NCBI GenBank assembly: GCA_963753725.1 | Contig: CAVWDI010000001.1 | Coordinates: 62,001-126,000, forward strand | Length of the DNA: 64,000 nucleotides | Source: CAVWDI01 sp963753725 | GTDB lineage: Bacteria; Chloroflexota; Anaerolineae; Anaerolineales; UBA4823 | Reading direction: 5' to 3' | Made by a program: the position numbers and the translations under genes | Part shown: piece by piece, positions 17,600 through 27,040 of the stretch | Numbering within the stretch: the first letter of the stretch is position 1 | How the letters are laid out: each line of letters opens with the position of its first letter | The notes under the pieces: model-generated | Database searches by the model: none | What the model saw: the letters and a program-made list of their open reading frames with translations, nothing else | What the model was told of the DNA's origin: nothing

Positions 17600-18368
17600 C
17601 TATTTTACTGAAAGTGATGCTATAGAATCTACGACCCAGGTAGGCCTGTAAGGGTAAATCTCGATATCTTTTCGTTTTGCCACCCCGGTTAAAACCAGAA
17701 CCGTATCCAGCCCGGCTTCCACCCCTGCGATAATATCCGTCTCCATCCGGTCACCAATCATCACGGTTTCTTCAGAGTGAATATTCAAGAAATTCAGGGC
17801 TGTCCGCATCATCAGCGGATTCGGCTTCCCTACAAAGAACGGCGATTTACCAGAAGCGCTTTCGATCAAAGCAGCCATCGCGCCGCAGCCAGGAACCGTT
17901 CCGCTCTCAGCAGGACCGGATGGGTCCGGGTTTGTGGCAATAAAGCGCGCCCCACTCTCAATCAGTCGTATGGCTTTTGTAATTGATCTCGTAATTATAG
18001 ACCTCCGTCTCCCCCAAAACCACATAGTCTGGATCGATATCGGTAATCACATATCCAACATCGTGCACCGCCTGGGTCAAGCCAGCCTCACCGATCACAA
18101 ACACTGTCCCCTCTGGGCGCTGGCTGTGCAGGAAGCGGGCAGTAGCCATGGCTGATGTGAAGATACGTTCAACCGGAATTTCCAATCCTATTACATTCAA
18201 TCGATGGGCTAAATCCCTGGGGGTATAAATGGAGTTATTGGTTAATACCAGGTATTCTTTGCCTGATTTCTGTAAACGGTTGATGAAATTATCAGCACCG
18301 GGGATCATTTTGGTCCCTTTGACCAACACACCGTCCATATCTGTAATGATATTTTTCTTAATTTCCAT
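17600..18368 (-). pseudogene. NagD-like HAD sugar phosphatase, frameshifted
   Basis: N-terminal part (18368 to ~17985) has TDMDGVLVKGTKMIPGA and LTNNSIYTPRDLA; C-terminal part has FVGKPNPLMMR and IGDRMETDIIAG, the full set of class IIA HAD motifs. The two are in different frames; removing one base near 17981-17987 joins them as YNYEIITKAIRLIE, the expected family sequence. So this is one ~255-residue phosphatase with a single-base insertion. The start has a GGAGAG site 8 bases upstream, placed right after a terminator hairpin. Confidence 0.85.
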
Positions 18369-18382
18369 AATCTTAACTCTCC

Positions 18383-18419
18383 AAAAAACCAGGTAGATGC
18401 AATTCTAGCAGCATCTACC
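18383..18419 (-). terminator. Rho-independent terminator or attenuator before the NagD-like gene
   Basis: On the minus strand a 9-bp stem (GGTAGATGC with its complement, 10-base loop) is followed by TGGTTTTTTGG. It lies 170 bases after the GntR stop codon and only 15 bases before the HAD start, so it either ends the GntR transcript or controls read-through into the HAD gene. The remaining 18420-18588 holds nothing I can assign. Confidence 0.7.
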
Positions 18420-18588
18420 CTGATTTATTCTACTCCTTTTACCGGGTGATTACGTTAACAATTCGTAAATTCAATAAGTTGTTTTTATGAGAATTTATCT
18501 ATTTATAATTCCCAGAAAAACTACCGCATGGATGTTTTCATCCTGCCTATCTATTATAGAATATTTTTTTACAACAATAGTCAGTAAT

Positions 18589-19401
18589 TCAATTACTTGA
18601 AGGTAACTCTTTATCAAACCTCTTGATATTTTCACCGTTGGTAACATGTTCTTTAACACGCAGGAGTTCTACTTCAAACCGCGACCGGTCTCCGCGATGC
18701 AGCGCATGAAAATATTCTATTGGCGTGCCATCTTCAAGATAACTGACGCTGTCTAATAAGACTGATGGAGCTCCTTCTTCAACCTCCAATAATTTGGATT
18801 CAATTTCGTTTGCACCGACAGCTTCAATATAGCGCCGGCCGGACGCGATAAATAACCCGCATTCGTTTTCTAAAAATACATATAAAGATTGGTCGCTCAA
18901 TTCAGCATCTTCAAGTTCAGGGCACAATTCAAATGGCAGATAGGTAGTGACCAGGACAATAGGTATATCATTTACAAAACGAAGTCTGGTTATCTCAAAC
19001 ACCAATGATCCTGATTCGATATCTAGATAATCTGCAACCTTGTTATTGGCGGGAACAATCTCACGCCGGAGCACTTTCGTCACCGGAACCATTCCCCTTT
19101 CCACCATGTCCTGGTAAAAGCCGGTCAATTTTTGAGCCAGGCTTTCACTAATTTTAGGCTCGGAGATAAAAGTTCCTTTCCCTTTACGCCTGATGATTAA
19201 TCCTTCAAGTTCAATTTCCTTCAGGGTCTGCCGAACGACAGTCCGGCTGACGCCATAGATTTCACACAATTCTGGTTCGCTTGGCAGACGGTCACCCGCG
19301 GTCCATTCTCCTGCGCTAATTTTCTCTTCCAAGATTTCGAGCAATTGAATATAGTAAGGAATATGACTATCGAAATCAATTTTATTCCCCAAAGGTTTCA
19401 T
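18589..19401 (-). CDS. GntR family regulator, HutC subfamily
   Basis: About 270 residues: winged helix (PSEPELCEIYGVSRTVVRQTL at ~40-60) and UTRA domain. It is more distant from the two paralogous GntR proteins at 9885 and 33111 than they are from each other. The start is uncertain: AAGGAG lies only 2 bases before the ATG at 19401. Two palindromes sit just upstream of the start and may be its operators; one of them, TGTAATTACA, recurs upstream of the seven-gene oxidative sugar operon at 47.6 kb. Confidence 0.9.
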   Translation of the reverse strand: MKPLGNKIDFDSHIPYYIQLLEILEEKISAGEWTAGDRLPSEPELCEIYGVSRTVVRQTLKEIELEGLIIRRKGKGTFISEPKISESLAQKLTGFYQDMVERGMVPVTKVLRREIVPANNKVADYLDIESGSLVFEITRLRFVNDIPIVLVTTYLPFELCPELEDAELSDQSLYVFLENECGLFIASGRRYIEAVGANEIESKLLEVEEGAPSVLLDSVSYLEDGTPIEYFHALHRGDRSRFEVELLRVKEHVTNGENIKRFDKELPSSN

Positions 19402-19430
19402 CACTCCTTCGTAAATATAAATTGTCCAAT

Positions 19431-19465
19431 AAGATTAATTTAATCTTGTAATCATGTAATTACAT
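19431..19465. promoter_or_regulatory. Two palindromes upstream of the GntR gene
   Basis: AAGATTAA-T-TTAATCTT (19431-19447) and the perfect 12-mer ATGTAATTACAT (19454-19465) lie 30 and 53 bases before the GntR start. Both have the size and symmetry of GntR-family operators. The region up to 19663 contains no convincing gene. Confidence 0.55.
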
Positions 19466-19663
19466 ATAAATTATAAAATATCCAATCCCCAAGGTCAAGT
19501 TTCTTTTATTATGCAACAGTCACACAATAAAAGTTGATGGATATTCGATCCAATATTATCGTCAAATATTCCTATTTGATAATCCGAATGCAACCAGAGG
19601 ATTATCAAAGACGGTCATACCATCTCGAAGGTAAAATCTGTTGTATGAATTTTGATATTCTTG

Positions 19664-19704
19664 AAAAAAAAATTATTGATCCCTCAAAACCAGAAGAGGG
19701 ATCA
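19664..19704 (-). terminator. Rho-independent terminator after the isomerase gene
   Basis: A 9-bp stem (TGATCCCTC/GAGGGATCA, 19677-19685 and 19696-19704) followed on the minus strand by ATAA and nine Ts. It ends the isomerase transcript about 45 bases after its stop codon. Confidence 0.85.
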
Positions 19705-19745
19705 TTTTATGTTACTTTGAAAATATTCGACTATTAAATAGGTCT

Positions 19746-20768
19746 TTACTTACCAAATATCTTTTCCCTGAAGAAGCGGGTTGTCACATTTGGATCACCA
19801 TTCGCAAGCAGTTCGTCCAATTTTTCCACACCAACCTTATCAATAAACCCATCGAAGGTTTTCATCCACTCAATACCATTCACAATTGCTGGCGGTGGAT
19901 CAACCCGGTAAGCGAAAAGATCGATGGATAGGAAATGATCGTAACCGGTCTTTCTTAGCCAGTAGAACATTTCAATAAATTCCAGGGTATGGATTGATCC
20001 AAAGATCATATCCAGGTCAGAATCATTGTAATTGTCATTCATATGGCAGTGGAAGAGTTTATTGCCGTCATGCTGTGTTAGAGCGACAACCTCACCCAGG
20101 TTCTCATGCGCATATAACGAATGTCCAATATCCAGACAGACGCCCACATTATCACGCGCGATATCCCGGATTAACATAAGCGTTTTTGGATTTGTACTGA
20201 GGAAGCAATAGCCGCGCGGTTCGGTCGGTTTCGCTTCCAGACCAACCCTGATCTGCGGGTTGTGGTCTGCGATTTCCTGCACACCCTCCACCCACCATTC
20301 CCACATATTAGGATAATCGGCTTCGAAGTAATAATCATAGCCATCATGCCCAGGCCAGATGCCGATATATTCACACCCCACATCGGCTGCTAAATCCATG
20401 GCGCGTTTACACAGGTCAACCGATTCTCGGCGCACCACTGGGTTCTTTGCTCCAATCGTCCCTAAAGATTGGCGCCAATCTCCCCAAATATTTGGCAGCA
20501 CGCCCACAATCTCGAGTCCGTTATCATCCATGGCGGATTTGATTTCGTTTTTATTTGCCTGTCCGATACCGATCCAGGCACCAGGTTCATCACTGTCAAC
20601 GTAAATCAATTCCAACCCTTCAACCACTCCTTGCTTTCCAGCTAATTCGATCATTTCAAAAATACCCATTTGTTTAGCCGGATCCCCATAGCCCGATGCC
20701 AAAAATCGATCGGATGGTTTATTGTAGTTGTTCAAAATTACGGAATACTTGTGTTTTCTCTCACTCAT
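19746..20768 (-). CDS. Sugar phosphate isomerase/epimerase, xylose isomerase-like TIM barrel
   Basis: 340 residues with metal ligands Glu (GLEAKPTEPRG), Asp (CLDIGHS), His (HCHMND) and Asp (SIDLFAYR), the last replaced by Glu in the other barrels here. The pattern EAKP...LDIGH...ID.F is closer to true xylose/rhamnose isomerases than the 3-epimerase type. It is a single-gene transcript with its own terminator and lies near the rhamnulokinase operon, which lacks an isomerase of its own; a role in making the ketose for that kinase is possible but only inferred. Confidence 0.85.
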   Translation of the reverse strand: MSERKHKYSVILNNYNKPSDRFLASGYGDPAKQMGIFEMIELAGKQGVVEGLELIYVDSDEPGAWIGIGQANKNEIKSAMDDNGLEIVGVLPNIWGDWRQSLGTIGAKNPVVRRESVDLCKRAMDLAADVGCEYIGIWPGHDGYDYYFEADYPNMWEWWVEGVQEIADHNPQIRVGLEAKPTEPRGYCFLSTNPKTLMLIRDIARDNVGVCLDIGHSLYAHENLGEVVALTQHDGNKLFHCHMNDNYNDSDLDMIFGSIHTLEFIEMFYWLRKTGYDHFLSIDLFAYRVDPPPAIVNGIEWMKTFDGFIDKVGVEKLDELLANGDPNVTTRFFREKIFGK

Positions 20769-21040
20769 TTATTTCTCCTATTTTAATATCTCATTAGAAT
20801 ATTTAGTTGCTCGAAAATATTAACAATAACATCAAAATTTGTTTTATCCCTATGGATACATCACTCGATAAAATATTCGCTGTTATTGTAACTATGACAG
20901 ATTACCTGGTATAAGTTTTATTGATTACCCCAAAGATTGGGATCATCCACATTATCAACAATAACGTTTGTCGATGCCAGATTTAACCTCATGCCGGTAT
21001 CTGGTATGAAACTTACTGCTGGCAAGCGCCATCGGGAATT

Positions 21041-21114
21041 GTAGTGCAGGTATCCCTACCTTCCTTGGGATCACGCAGCTAAGGATATCTCTCAGGGACT
21101 AAAGCCCGCACTAC
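21041..21114. repeat. REP-like palindromic unit in a 466-bp gene-free gap
   Basis: GTAGTGC (21041-21047) pairs with GCACTAC (21108-21114). Inside are a smaller stem (ATCCC/GGGAT, 21052-21071) and the motif GGGACTAAAGCCC. Read on the minus strand it begins GTAGTGCGGGCTTTAGTCCC, the style of repetitive extragenic palindromes common in many bacterial genomes. The surrounding gap 20769-21234 has no gene and no other feature I can support. Confidence 0.45.
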
Positions 21115-21234
21115 GGCTTTTGGGACAGCTTCATTAAAACCGCATTCATCCAAATTCATATAATATCCATATCTGGTAATTCACGAGTTGAAAATTGACA
21201 TATATAAAAAAAATTACTTATCATTCGAAGCATA

Positions 21235-22242
21235 TTAAACATTTGGTGTTAAAAATTCCGCTTCGATCAATACAGTACGAGGTGGAGATGCATCACCTTG
21301 AAGACGCTCCATGAGAAACTCAATTGCAGTTTGTGCTACACGCTGATAATCCTGATTCACAATTGGCACTGGCGGATCTAATAAAGCATTCCAGGGCGAA
21401 TTGAAAAATCCACCCACAACCATGACTTGTTGGGGTACCGAAATCCGATGCTGCTTCAATCTCACAATCGTATCGACGATAAATCGTTCAGTGGTGCATA
21501 AAATTCCATCTGGTATTCCGTTCGTATTTATATAGTCGTCTAAATACGGGCCGACCGTTTCACCGACTGCGTAGTTTACATTTAAGATAATTTCTTCATC
21601 AATGGGAATCCCATTCTCATGCAATGCCATTCGATAACCTTGTACCCGGTCAATAGCCGAAGATGCTTCCTGGCTGAAAGAAACACAAACAATCTGGCGG
21701 CAGCCTTGATCCAGCAGGTAATTTGTGGCAGTCTTTGCAGCATTGACATTGTCTGACATAACCGCATCTGTATCAATTCCAGGTATGTAACGATCCATAA
21801 AAACTACTGGAATACCTTGCTCAATCAGTTGATTAACAGGTTCTTTGTTGTTACAGGAAGCAGGAGTATATAATAATCCGTCGATATGCTGAGAGGAGAG
21901 CACATCGATCATGTGGTTTTCACGTTCGCAATTCTCATGGCTTGTGGCTAAGATTAACCCATAATCGAGCTCGACCAGGTAATCTTCGACAGCATTAACT
22001 AAATTGCCAACGTAGGGTTCGATTAAACTTTGGACCAGTAAACCGATAGTGCGCGTGCTGCCGGTTTTAAGGCTGCGTGCAATGGCGTGTGGGCGGTAGT
22101 GGAGTTCATCGATGGCTGCTAATACACGTTCCCGAGTATCTATAGCCACAGGGCGTGGGCCATTGTTCACTACATATGACACAGTAGCTACTGAAACGCC
22201 TGCCAATTCTGCAACATCATGTCGGGTAGCTCGCTTTATCAA
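21235..22242 (-). CDS. LacI family transcriptional repressor
   Basis: 335 residues: LacI helix-turn-helix (RHDVAELAGVSVATVSYVVN, residues ~6-25) with hinge helix YRPHAIARSLK, then a periplasmic-binding-protein-like effector domain. Start is TTG at 22242, 5 bases after AGAGG. It is divergent from the rhamnulokinase operon and a perfect operator palindrome lies between the two promoters, so it should repress both itself and that operon until a deoxysugar-derived inducer appears. Confidence 0.93.
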   Translation of the reverse strand: MIKRATRHDVAELAGVSVATVSYVVNNGPRPVAIDTRERVLAAIDELHYRPHAIARSLKTGSTRTIGLLVQSLIEPYVGNLVNAVEDYLVELDYGLILATSHENCERENHMIDVLSSQHIDGLLYTPASCNNKEPVNQLIEQGIPVVFMDRYIPGIDTDAVMSDNVNAAKTATNYLLDQGCRQIVCVSFSQEASSAIDRVQGYRMALHENGIPIDEEIILNVNYAVGETVGPYLDDYINTNGIPDGILCTTERFIVDTIVRLKQHRISVPQQVMVVGGFFNSPWNALLDPPVPIVNQDYQRVAQTAIEFLMERLQGDASPPRTVLIEAEFLTPNV

Positions 22243-22251
22243 GTTTGCCTC

Positions 22252-22336
22252 TTGACAATGATCGAATTCTTCGTTATTCTACTCGTGGTGTCTACTCGAG
22301 TAGCATCATTCTATATGTATACTTTTGGTTTGTCAA
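22252..22336. promoter_or_regulatory. Divergent promoters with shared LacI operator
   Basis: Plus strand: TTGACA (22252-22257), 17 bp, TATTCT (22275-22280). Minus strand: TTGACA (22331-22336), 17 bp, TAGAAT (22308-22313). Between the two -10 boxes is the 12-bp perfect palindrome CTACTCGAGTAG (22292-22303), plus an extra half-site CTACTCG at 22279-22285. A repressor bound there would block both directions. The 5' leader before the kinase gene is about 170 bases and shows nothing else. Confidence 0.8.
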
Positions 22337-22461
22337 GAAGTTTATTTTTTTATAGATGATCATATCGGGAAACGACTAAGCCAGGTCATTATCCAAATTT
22401 CTATTCTCAAATATATGTCCTAGTAATATAGACCGCTCACTATTTATTAAGGAGGATATCA

Positions 22462-23961
22462 ATGGGAAACACAAAAAACTATATCGCCTTTGATATTGGC
22501 GCCTCGAATGGCCGCTGTATGGTGGGGAAATTCGACGGTGAAAAACTTTGTCTAGAGACAATTAATCGCTTCGAAAATTGTTATATAAGGGTTCATGATC
22601 ATCTCTATTGGGATGTCCTGCGGTTATACGAAAATATTAAATTAAGTTTGCGCATCGCTTCGAGAATTCCGAATAATGAGATCACCTCAATAGCAGTCGA
22701 CACCTGGGGTGTCGACTTTGGGCTTTTGGATGAAAACGGTAATCTGATCGGAAATCCTTATTGTTATCGTGATGCGCACACCAGCGGAATGATGGAAGAA
22801 GTTTTCAGTGTGGTTCCAAAGTGGGATGTCTTTAAAACCACCGGTGTTCAATTTATGAGTGTTAACACGCTTTACCAGCTGATGGCGATCGATCGAGCAA
22901 AATCCCCGGTTTTGGAAATCGCAAAAACATTTCTTATGATGCCTGATCTAATAAATTATTGGTTGACCGGCCGAAAAGTATGTGAATACACAAATGCGAC
23001 AACCACTCAGTGTCTCGACGCAACCACCAGAAATTGGGCATTCCAGATGCTTGGTGATTTAGGTTTACCGGTAGACATCTTCCCTGAAATTCTCAAACCT
23101 GGCCAGATTATTGATAATATCAGCGCATATGTTCGTGAGGAAATTGGTCTGGTTGAAATACCGGTAATTGCTGGAGCGACACATGACACTGCTGCTGCAG
23201 TAGCCGCCGTACCGGCTTCCGTAGATAACTTTGTTTATCTAAGCTCGGGAACCTGGGGACTTCTGGGAGTCGAAGTTCCCGAACCGATGTTGACAAAACA
23301 AGTTTACGACTACAATTTCGGTAACGAGGGTGGGGTTTATAATACCATTCGCCTTTTAAGAAATATGGTCAATATGTGGTTCATCCAGGAATGTACTCGA
23401 GTATGGAAGTTAGGCGGTAAAGATTACACTTGGGATAAAATCACCAAAATGACCAGCGAAGCAGAACGATTTACCGCATTTTTTGATCCAGATGAACCTG
23501 AATTCCTCTTGCCGGATCATATGCCGAAAGCAATTCAAGGATATTGCAAACGTACCGGACAAAAGGTACCTCAATCAAATGGCGAAATACTGCGCACAAT
23601 TATGGAAAGCCTGGCGATGAAATATCGTTATAATTTCGACAAGCTCACCAATTTACTGGGCACCCCACCTGAAGTATTCCACATTGTGGGCGGCGCTTCT
23701 CGCAACTCCTTATTGAACCAGTTAACTGCAAATGCGCTCGCAAAACCTGTTATTGCTGGACCAGCAGAAGCTACCGCATTAGGGAATATAATTATTCAGA
23801 TGATCGCTATGGGCGATGTAGCAAATATCAAGGAAGCGCGCTTATTACTGGCATCTTCATTTCCCACAAAGACTTTCGAACCAAAGGACACGCGCCAATG
23901 GGGCCAAAATTATGAATCCTTTATTGAAAAAACAAACCTTCCACCGCTCGATGGTGGATGA
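22462..23961 (+). CDS. rhaB: L-rhamnulokinase (FGGY family)
   Basis: 499 residues of the rhamnulokinase branch of FGGY kinases: AFDIGASNGRCM at the start, VDTWGVDFGLLD, YCYRDAHT, LSSGTWGLLGVE, NEGGVYNTIRLLRN and VGGASRN in order. It phosphorylates a ketose such as L-rhamnulose (or L-fuculose in looser relatives). A strong AAGGAGG site lies 6 bases before the ATG. It is the first gene of the operon with an aldehyde ferredoxin oxidoreductase, two class II aldolases and a PfkB kinase, so kinase then aldolase would yield DHAP and L-lactaldehyde. Confidence 0.9.
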   Translation: MGNTKNYIAFDIGASNGRCMVGKFDGEKLCLETINRFENCYIRVHDHLYWDVLRLYENIKLSLRIASRIPNNEITSIAVDTWGVDFGLLDENGNLIGNPYCYRDAHTSGMMEEVFSVVPKWDVFKTTGVQFMSVNTLYQLMAIDRAKSPVLEIAKTFLMMPDLINYWLTGRKVCEYTNATTTQCLDATTRNWAFQMLGDLGLPVDIFPEILKPGQIIDNISAYVREEIGLVEIPVIAGATHDTAAAVAAVPASVDNFVYLSSGTWGLLGVEVPEPMLTKQVYDYNFGNEGGVYNTIRLLRNMVNMWFIQECTRVWKLGGKDYTWDKITKMTSEAERFTAFFDPDEPEFLLPDHMPKAIQGYCKRTGQKVPQSNGEILRTIMESLAMKYRYNFDKLTNLLGTPPEVFHIVGGASRNSLLNQLTANALAKPVIAGPAEATALGNIIIQMIAMGDVANIKEARLLLASSFPTKTFEPKDTRQWGQNYESFIEKTNLPPLDGG

Positions 23962-23986
23962 TCTTAGACGCATTGGAGGTACATAG

Positions 23987-25777
23987 ATGAGAGGTTGGGC
24001 AAACCAAGTTTTAGATATAAATTTATCAACCGGCGCTGTAGAATCAGTCCCGTTAGATAAAAATATAGCACGCCAATATATTGGAGGCCGGGGTTTAGGA
24101 GCACGATTTTTATGGGATTTGGTCGGACCGGAAGTTGAACCGCTCTCCCCTGACAACGTACTCATAATCGCTACAGGTCCGCTGACTGCCAGCGGAGCAC
24201 AAACCAGCAACCGCTTCTCGATAACTACCAAAAGTCCATTAACAGGCACTATTCTGGATGCTAATAGCGGTGGATGGTGGGGAATGCAGTTTAAACGCAC
24301 TGGTTTCGATGCCATGATTATTCGCGGCGCAGCGGAGAAGCCGACCATGATCGAAATTACACAAGATGGTATCAAGCTCCTAGACGCTGCCCATCTCTGG
24401 GGAAAAACTGTGTTTGAAACCACGCAACTCCTGGACCAGGATAATAATAAGCGCAACGTATTATGTATCGGTCCGGCCGGGGAAAATCTGTCGTACATGG
24501 CTTCCATTATGAACGATGGTACTCGAGCAGCCGCTCGCGGTGGGCCTGGCGCAGTGATGGGCAGTAAAAACCTCAAAGCAATTGTTGTCGAAGGATCTGA
24601 AAAAGTCGAACCAGCTGATCGAGAATATTTCCGGTTTGTGCTCTTTGAAACCAGCAAAGTCCTGAAGGCCAGCCCGATCACCTCACAAGCGCTGCCTGAA
24701 TTTGGTACTGCGGCGGTGATGAATATCGTGAATGAAATTGGCGCGCTGCCAACTAGAAATTTCCAACAATCCCAGTTCGAAGGCGCCGATAAAATCAGCG
24801 GTGAAACTATGGCAGAGACAATCCTGGTTAGAAATCAGGCATGCTGGGCCTGCCCGATTAAGTGCACCCGGATAACCAAAACAAAAAAATCCGAGGGGGA
24901 AGGTCCTGAATATGAGACCAATTGGGCATTCGGCGCCCAGTGTGGTATAGATGATCTGGAACTTATCGCTGATGCTAATTATTTGTGCAACGACCTGGGA
25001 TTAGATACCATTTCGACCGGGTCAACGATTGGCTGCGCTATGGAACTTGCTGAGCGCGGCATTGTTGAAAGCAATTTACGCTTTGGCAGCGCCGATAAAC
25101 TTCATAAAACAATTGAAGATATCGCCTACCGAAGAGATTTTGGTGATGAATTAGCGCTAGGCAGTTATCGCTTTGCAGAATCTTACGGCGTACCTCAATA
25201 CTCGATGACCGTGAAAAAGATGGAAATGCCGGCTTACGATCCCCGCGGTATGCAGGGACAGGGAATTATGTTTTCCACCTCTAACCGCGGCGGCTGCCAT
25301 ATGCGAGGGAACATGTTGGGACCAGAAGTACTAGCGTTACCTCGCTTGATCGACCGCTTTGCTAATCAAGGAAAATCGGGTATCGCTGCCGTCCACCAGG
25401 ATTCAGCGGCAGTGGTAGACAGCATTGTTTTATGTAAATTTACCAACATGGCGGTTGCTGAGGAATATTTCGCCCGCTTGTTAACCGCCATAACCGGAGA
25501 GGAGTTCAATGCCGACGACTTGATGCGTGCAGGGGAACGCATCTGGAATTTGGAACGGCTTTACAACCTCCGCGAAGGTTTTACCAGGGCAGACGACACA
25601 CTCCCGGACCGTTTGTTGAACGAACCAGTTACAGATGGTCCCAGTAAAGGTTACGTATCCAATCTCGAACCAATGTTGGATGAATATTTCGCATTTCGTA
25701 GTTGGAACAGTGAAGGAATTCCCTCAGAATCTAAGCTCGAAGAATTAGGGATTTCTGATCTTGTAAAAGAAGGATAG
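23987..25777 (+). CDS. aor: Aldehyde:ferredoxin oxidoreductase (tungstopterin enzyme)
   Basis: 596 residues, the usual size. All three AOR domains are present. The [4Fe-4S] ligands are Cys286, Cys289, Cys293 (CWACPIKC) and Cys483 (SIVLCKF), nearly the same positions as in the Pyrococcus enzyme; GGRGLGARFLWD and GPAGENL are typical of the bis-tungstopterin site. It oxidises aldehydes to acids and reduces ferredoxin, in the cytoplasm and without oxygen. It sits between the rhamnulokinase and the aldolases, 25 bp after the first. I infer that it oxidises the L-lactaldehyde released by the aldolase. Cofactor synthesis and W uptake genes are not in the window. Confidence 0.93.
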   Translation: MRGWANQVLDINLSTGAVESVPLDKNIARQYIGGRGLGARFLWDLVGPEVEPLSPDNVLIIATGPLTASGAQTSNRFSITTKSPLTGTILDANSGGWWGMQFKRTGFDAMIIRGAAEKPTMIEITQDGIKLLDAAHLWGKTVFETTQLLDQDNNKRNVLCIGPAGENLSYMASIMNDGTRAAARGGPGAVMGSKNLKAIVVEGSEKVEPADREYFRFVLFETSKVLKASPITSQALPEFGTAAVMNIVNEIGALPTRNFQQSQFEGADKISGETMAETILVRNQACWACPIKCTRITKTKKSEGEGPEYETNWAFGAQCGIDDLELIADANYLCNDLGLDTISTGSTIGCAMELAERGIVESNLRFGSADKLHKTIEDIAYRRDFGDELALGSYRFAESYGVPQYSMTVKKMEMPAYDPRGMQGQGIMFSTSNRGGCHMRGNMLGPEVLALPRLIDRFANQGKSGIAAVHQDSAAVVDSIVLCKFTNMAVAEEYFARLLTAITGEEFNADDLMRAGERIWNLERLYNLREGFTRADDTLPDRLLNEPVTDGPSKGYVSNLEPMLDEYFAFRSWNSEGIPSESKLEELGISDLVKEG

Positions 25778-25787
25778 GAGAAAACCT

Positions 25788-26398
25788 ATGATCGATCAAG
25801 AACTTTACGAACAATTCAGAGACATCGGCCGCGATATTTACGTCGGTCAATTAACCAGTTCGCATGGCGGCAATATGAGCGTGCGGGTGGGAGATAAAAT
25901 CTTCGTGAAACGGCGCGGCGCACAGCTCGGGAGGTTAAACCGACCGATTTCGTCGAAACCAGTTTGTACAAAAAGGACAGCGGTGTGATGCGCGCCAGTA
26001 CAGAACTTATTGTCCACCGCGAAATCTATCTGCAAACCTCTGCCCTGGCAGTTGTGCACAGCCATCCCCGCACAGCTATTGTTTTGAGTATGTCGCGCGA
26101 TGCGATTGTTCCCATCGACAATGAAGGTTCCTACATCCTGCATAAAGTACCAGTGTTGGCAGCCAAACAAGCCAGTGGATCACAGGAGATGGCGGACCTC
26201 GTTGCTGGTGCACTAAAAGAATATAAAATAATGATGGTGCGCGGACACGGTTCATTTGCCCGAGGAGAAACAATAGAGGAAGCTTTTTGCTGGACCTCCG
26301 CACTGGAAGAAGCTTCGGACATCATTCTCGAAGCGCACCTATTAGGGGAACAACATATCGAATACCGGCAGCATACAGATTCTTATGAAAAATGGTAA
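25788..26398 (+). pseudogene. Class II aldolase (fuculose/rhamnulose-1-phosphate aldolase-like), frameshifted
   Basis: N-terminal part has SHGGNMSVR (phosphate-binding loop); C-terminal part, in another frame, has the zinc set: Glu in ASTELIVH, HSH in VVHSHP, and His in RGHGSF. Adding one G to GGG at 25929-25931 restores a continuous ~204-residue protein (GAQLGEVKPTDFVETSLYKK). So it is one aldolase with a single-base deletion, possibly a sequencing error. It starts 10 bp after the AOR gene and is followed 6 bp later by a second aldolase. Expected products are DHAP and L-lactaldehyde. Confidence 0.85.
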
Positions 26399-26404
26399 AT
26401 ACTT

Positions 26405-27016
26405 ATGACATATTTAACCGAAAAATCACCTTCTGAACAAGTTGCTTATATCGCACAGTTGATGTTCGAGCGCAATCTGACAGATATCGCAGGTGGTAAT
26501 GTCAGCGTCAGGGATGGAGACGATATATATATATCACCCCGCTATGCAGGAACTAAATGGCATTGGCATCTGGATCCCGAGGATATCGTTTCTGGACCAG
26601 TCGAGACTAATAAACTTATAGATAATCCATCATTTTCACGTGAAGGATTATCGCATATAGCTGTTTACCGCTCATTTCCAGAAGTAAACGGTATCGTTCA
26701 CGCCCACGCACCCAATGTACTCCCCTTCTGCAGCTTAGAAATACCGATTGAACCTGTCATCAGAGGCACTCAAAAATACGGCGTGCTCGAATACCACGAT
26801 CATGCGCCTGAGTATTCACAGGAGCAGGCCGATAGCATTGTTGAGAAACTGCGCGGAAAAGAGGTCATGATGCAAAAATCAGCTGCAGCCATTCTAATGC
26901 CCCAGCACGGGATATTCGTGGCTGGAAAGGACATCTGGACAGCCATTGACTCGCTTGAGAGGATCAACACCAATGCTTGGTGCATTATCGCCAGAAAAAT
27001 ATTGCTTGACAATTAA
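26405..27016 (+). CDS. Class II aldolase/adducin family protein
   Basis: 203 residues with the same fold as the preceding aldolase: AGGNVSVR, Glu in SREGLSH, HAH in VHAHAPN and His in PQHGIF, so the zinc site is complete. It differs in sequence from its neighbour and is intact. The pair may cleave two different ketose-1-phosphates or form one hetero-oligomer; I cannot tell which. It lies 24 bp upstream of the PfkB kinase in the operon. Confidence 0.88.
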   Translation: MTYLTEKSPSEQVAYIAQLMFERNLTDIAGGNVSVRDGDDIYISPRYAGTKWHWHLDPEDIVSGPVETNKLIDNPSFSREGLSHIAVYRSFPEVNGIVHAHAPNVLPFCSLEIPIEPVIRGTQKYGVLEYHDHAPEYSQEQADSIVEKLRGKEVMMQKSAAAILMPQHGIFVAGKDIWTAIDSLERINTNAWCIIARKILLDN

Positions 27017-27040
27017 TTTTATTCAACCTAGAACACCTGA

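Noticed and set aside
19534..19737. 67-codon open frame on the plus strand
   Set aside because: It overlaps the terminator hairpin of the neighbouring isomerase gene, has no ribosome site and no recognisable motif.
22694..22714. Perfect 9-bp inverted repeat GTCGACACC/GGTGTCGAC
   Set aside because: It lies inside rhaB and encodes the conserved peptide VDTWGVD, so the symmetry follows from the protein sequence.
23394..23403. TACTCGAGTA, similar to the LacI operator
   Set aside because: Inside the rhaB coding region, 1.1 kb from the promoter, and shorter than the promoter copy; likely chance, although an auxiliary operator cannot be excluded.
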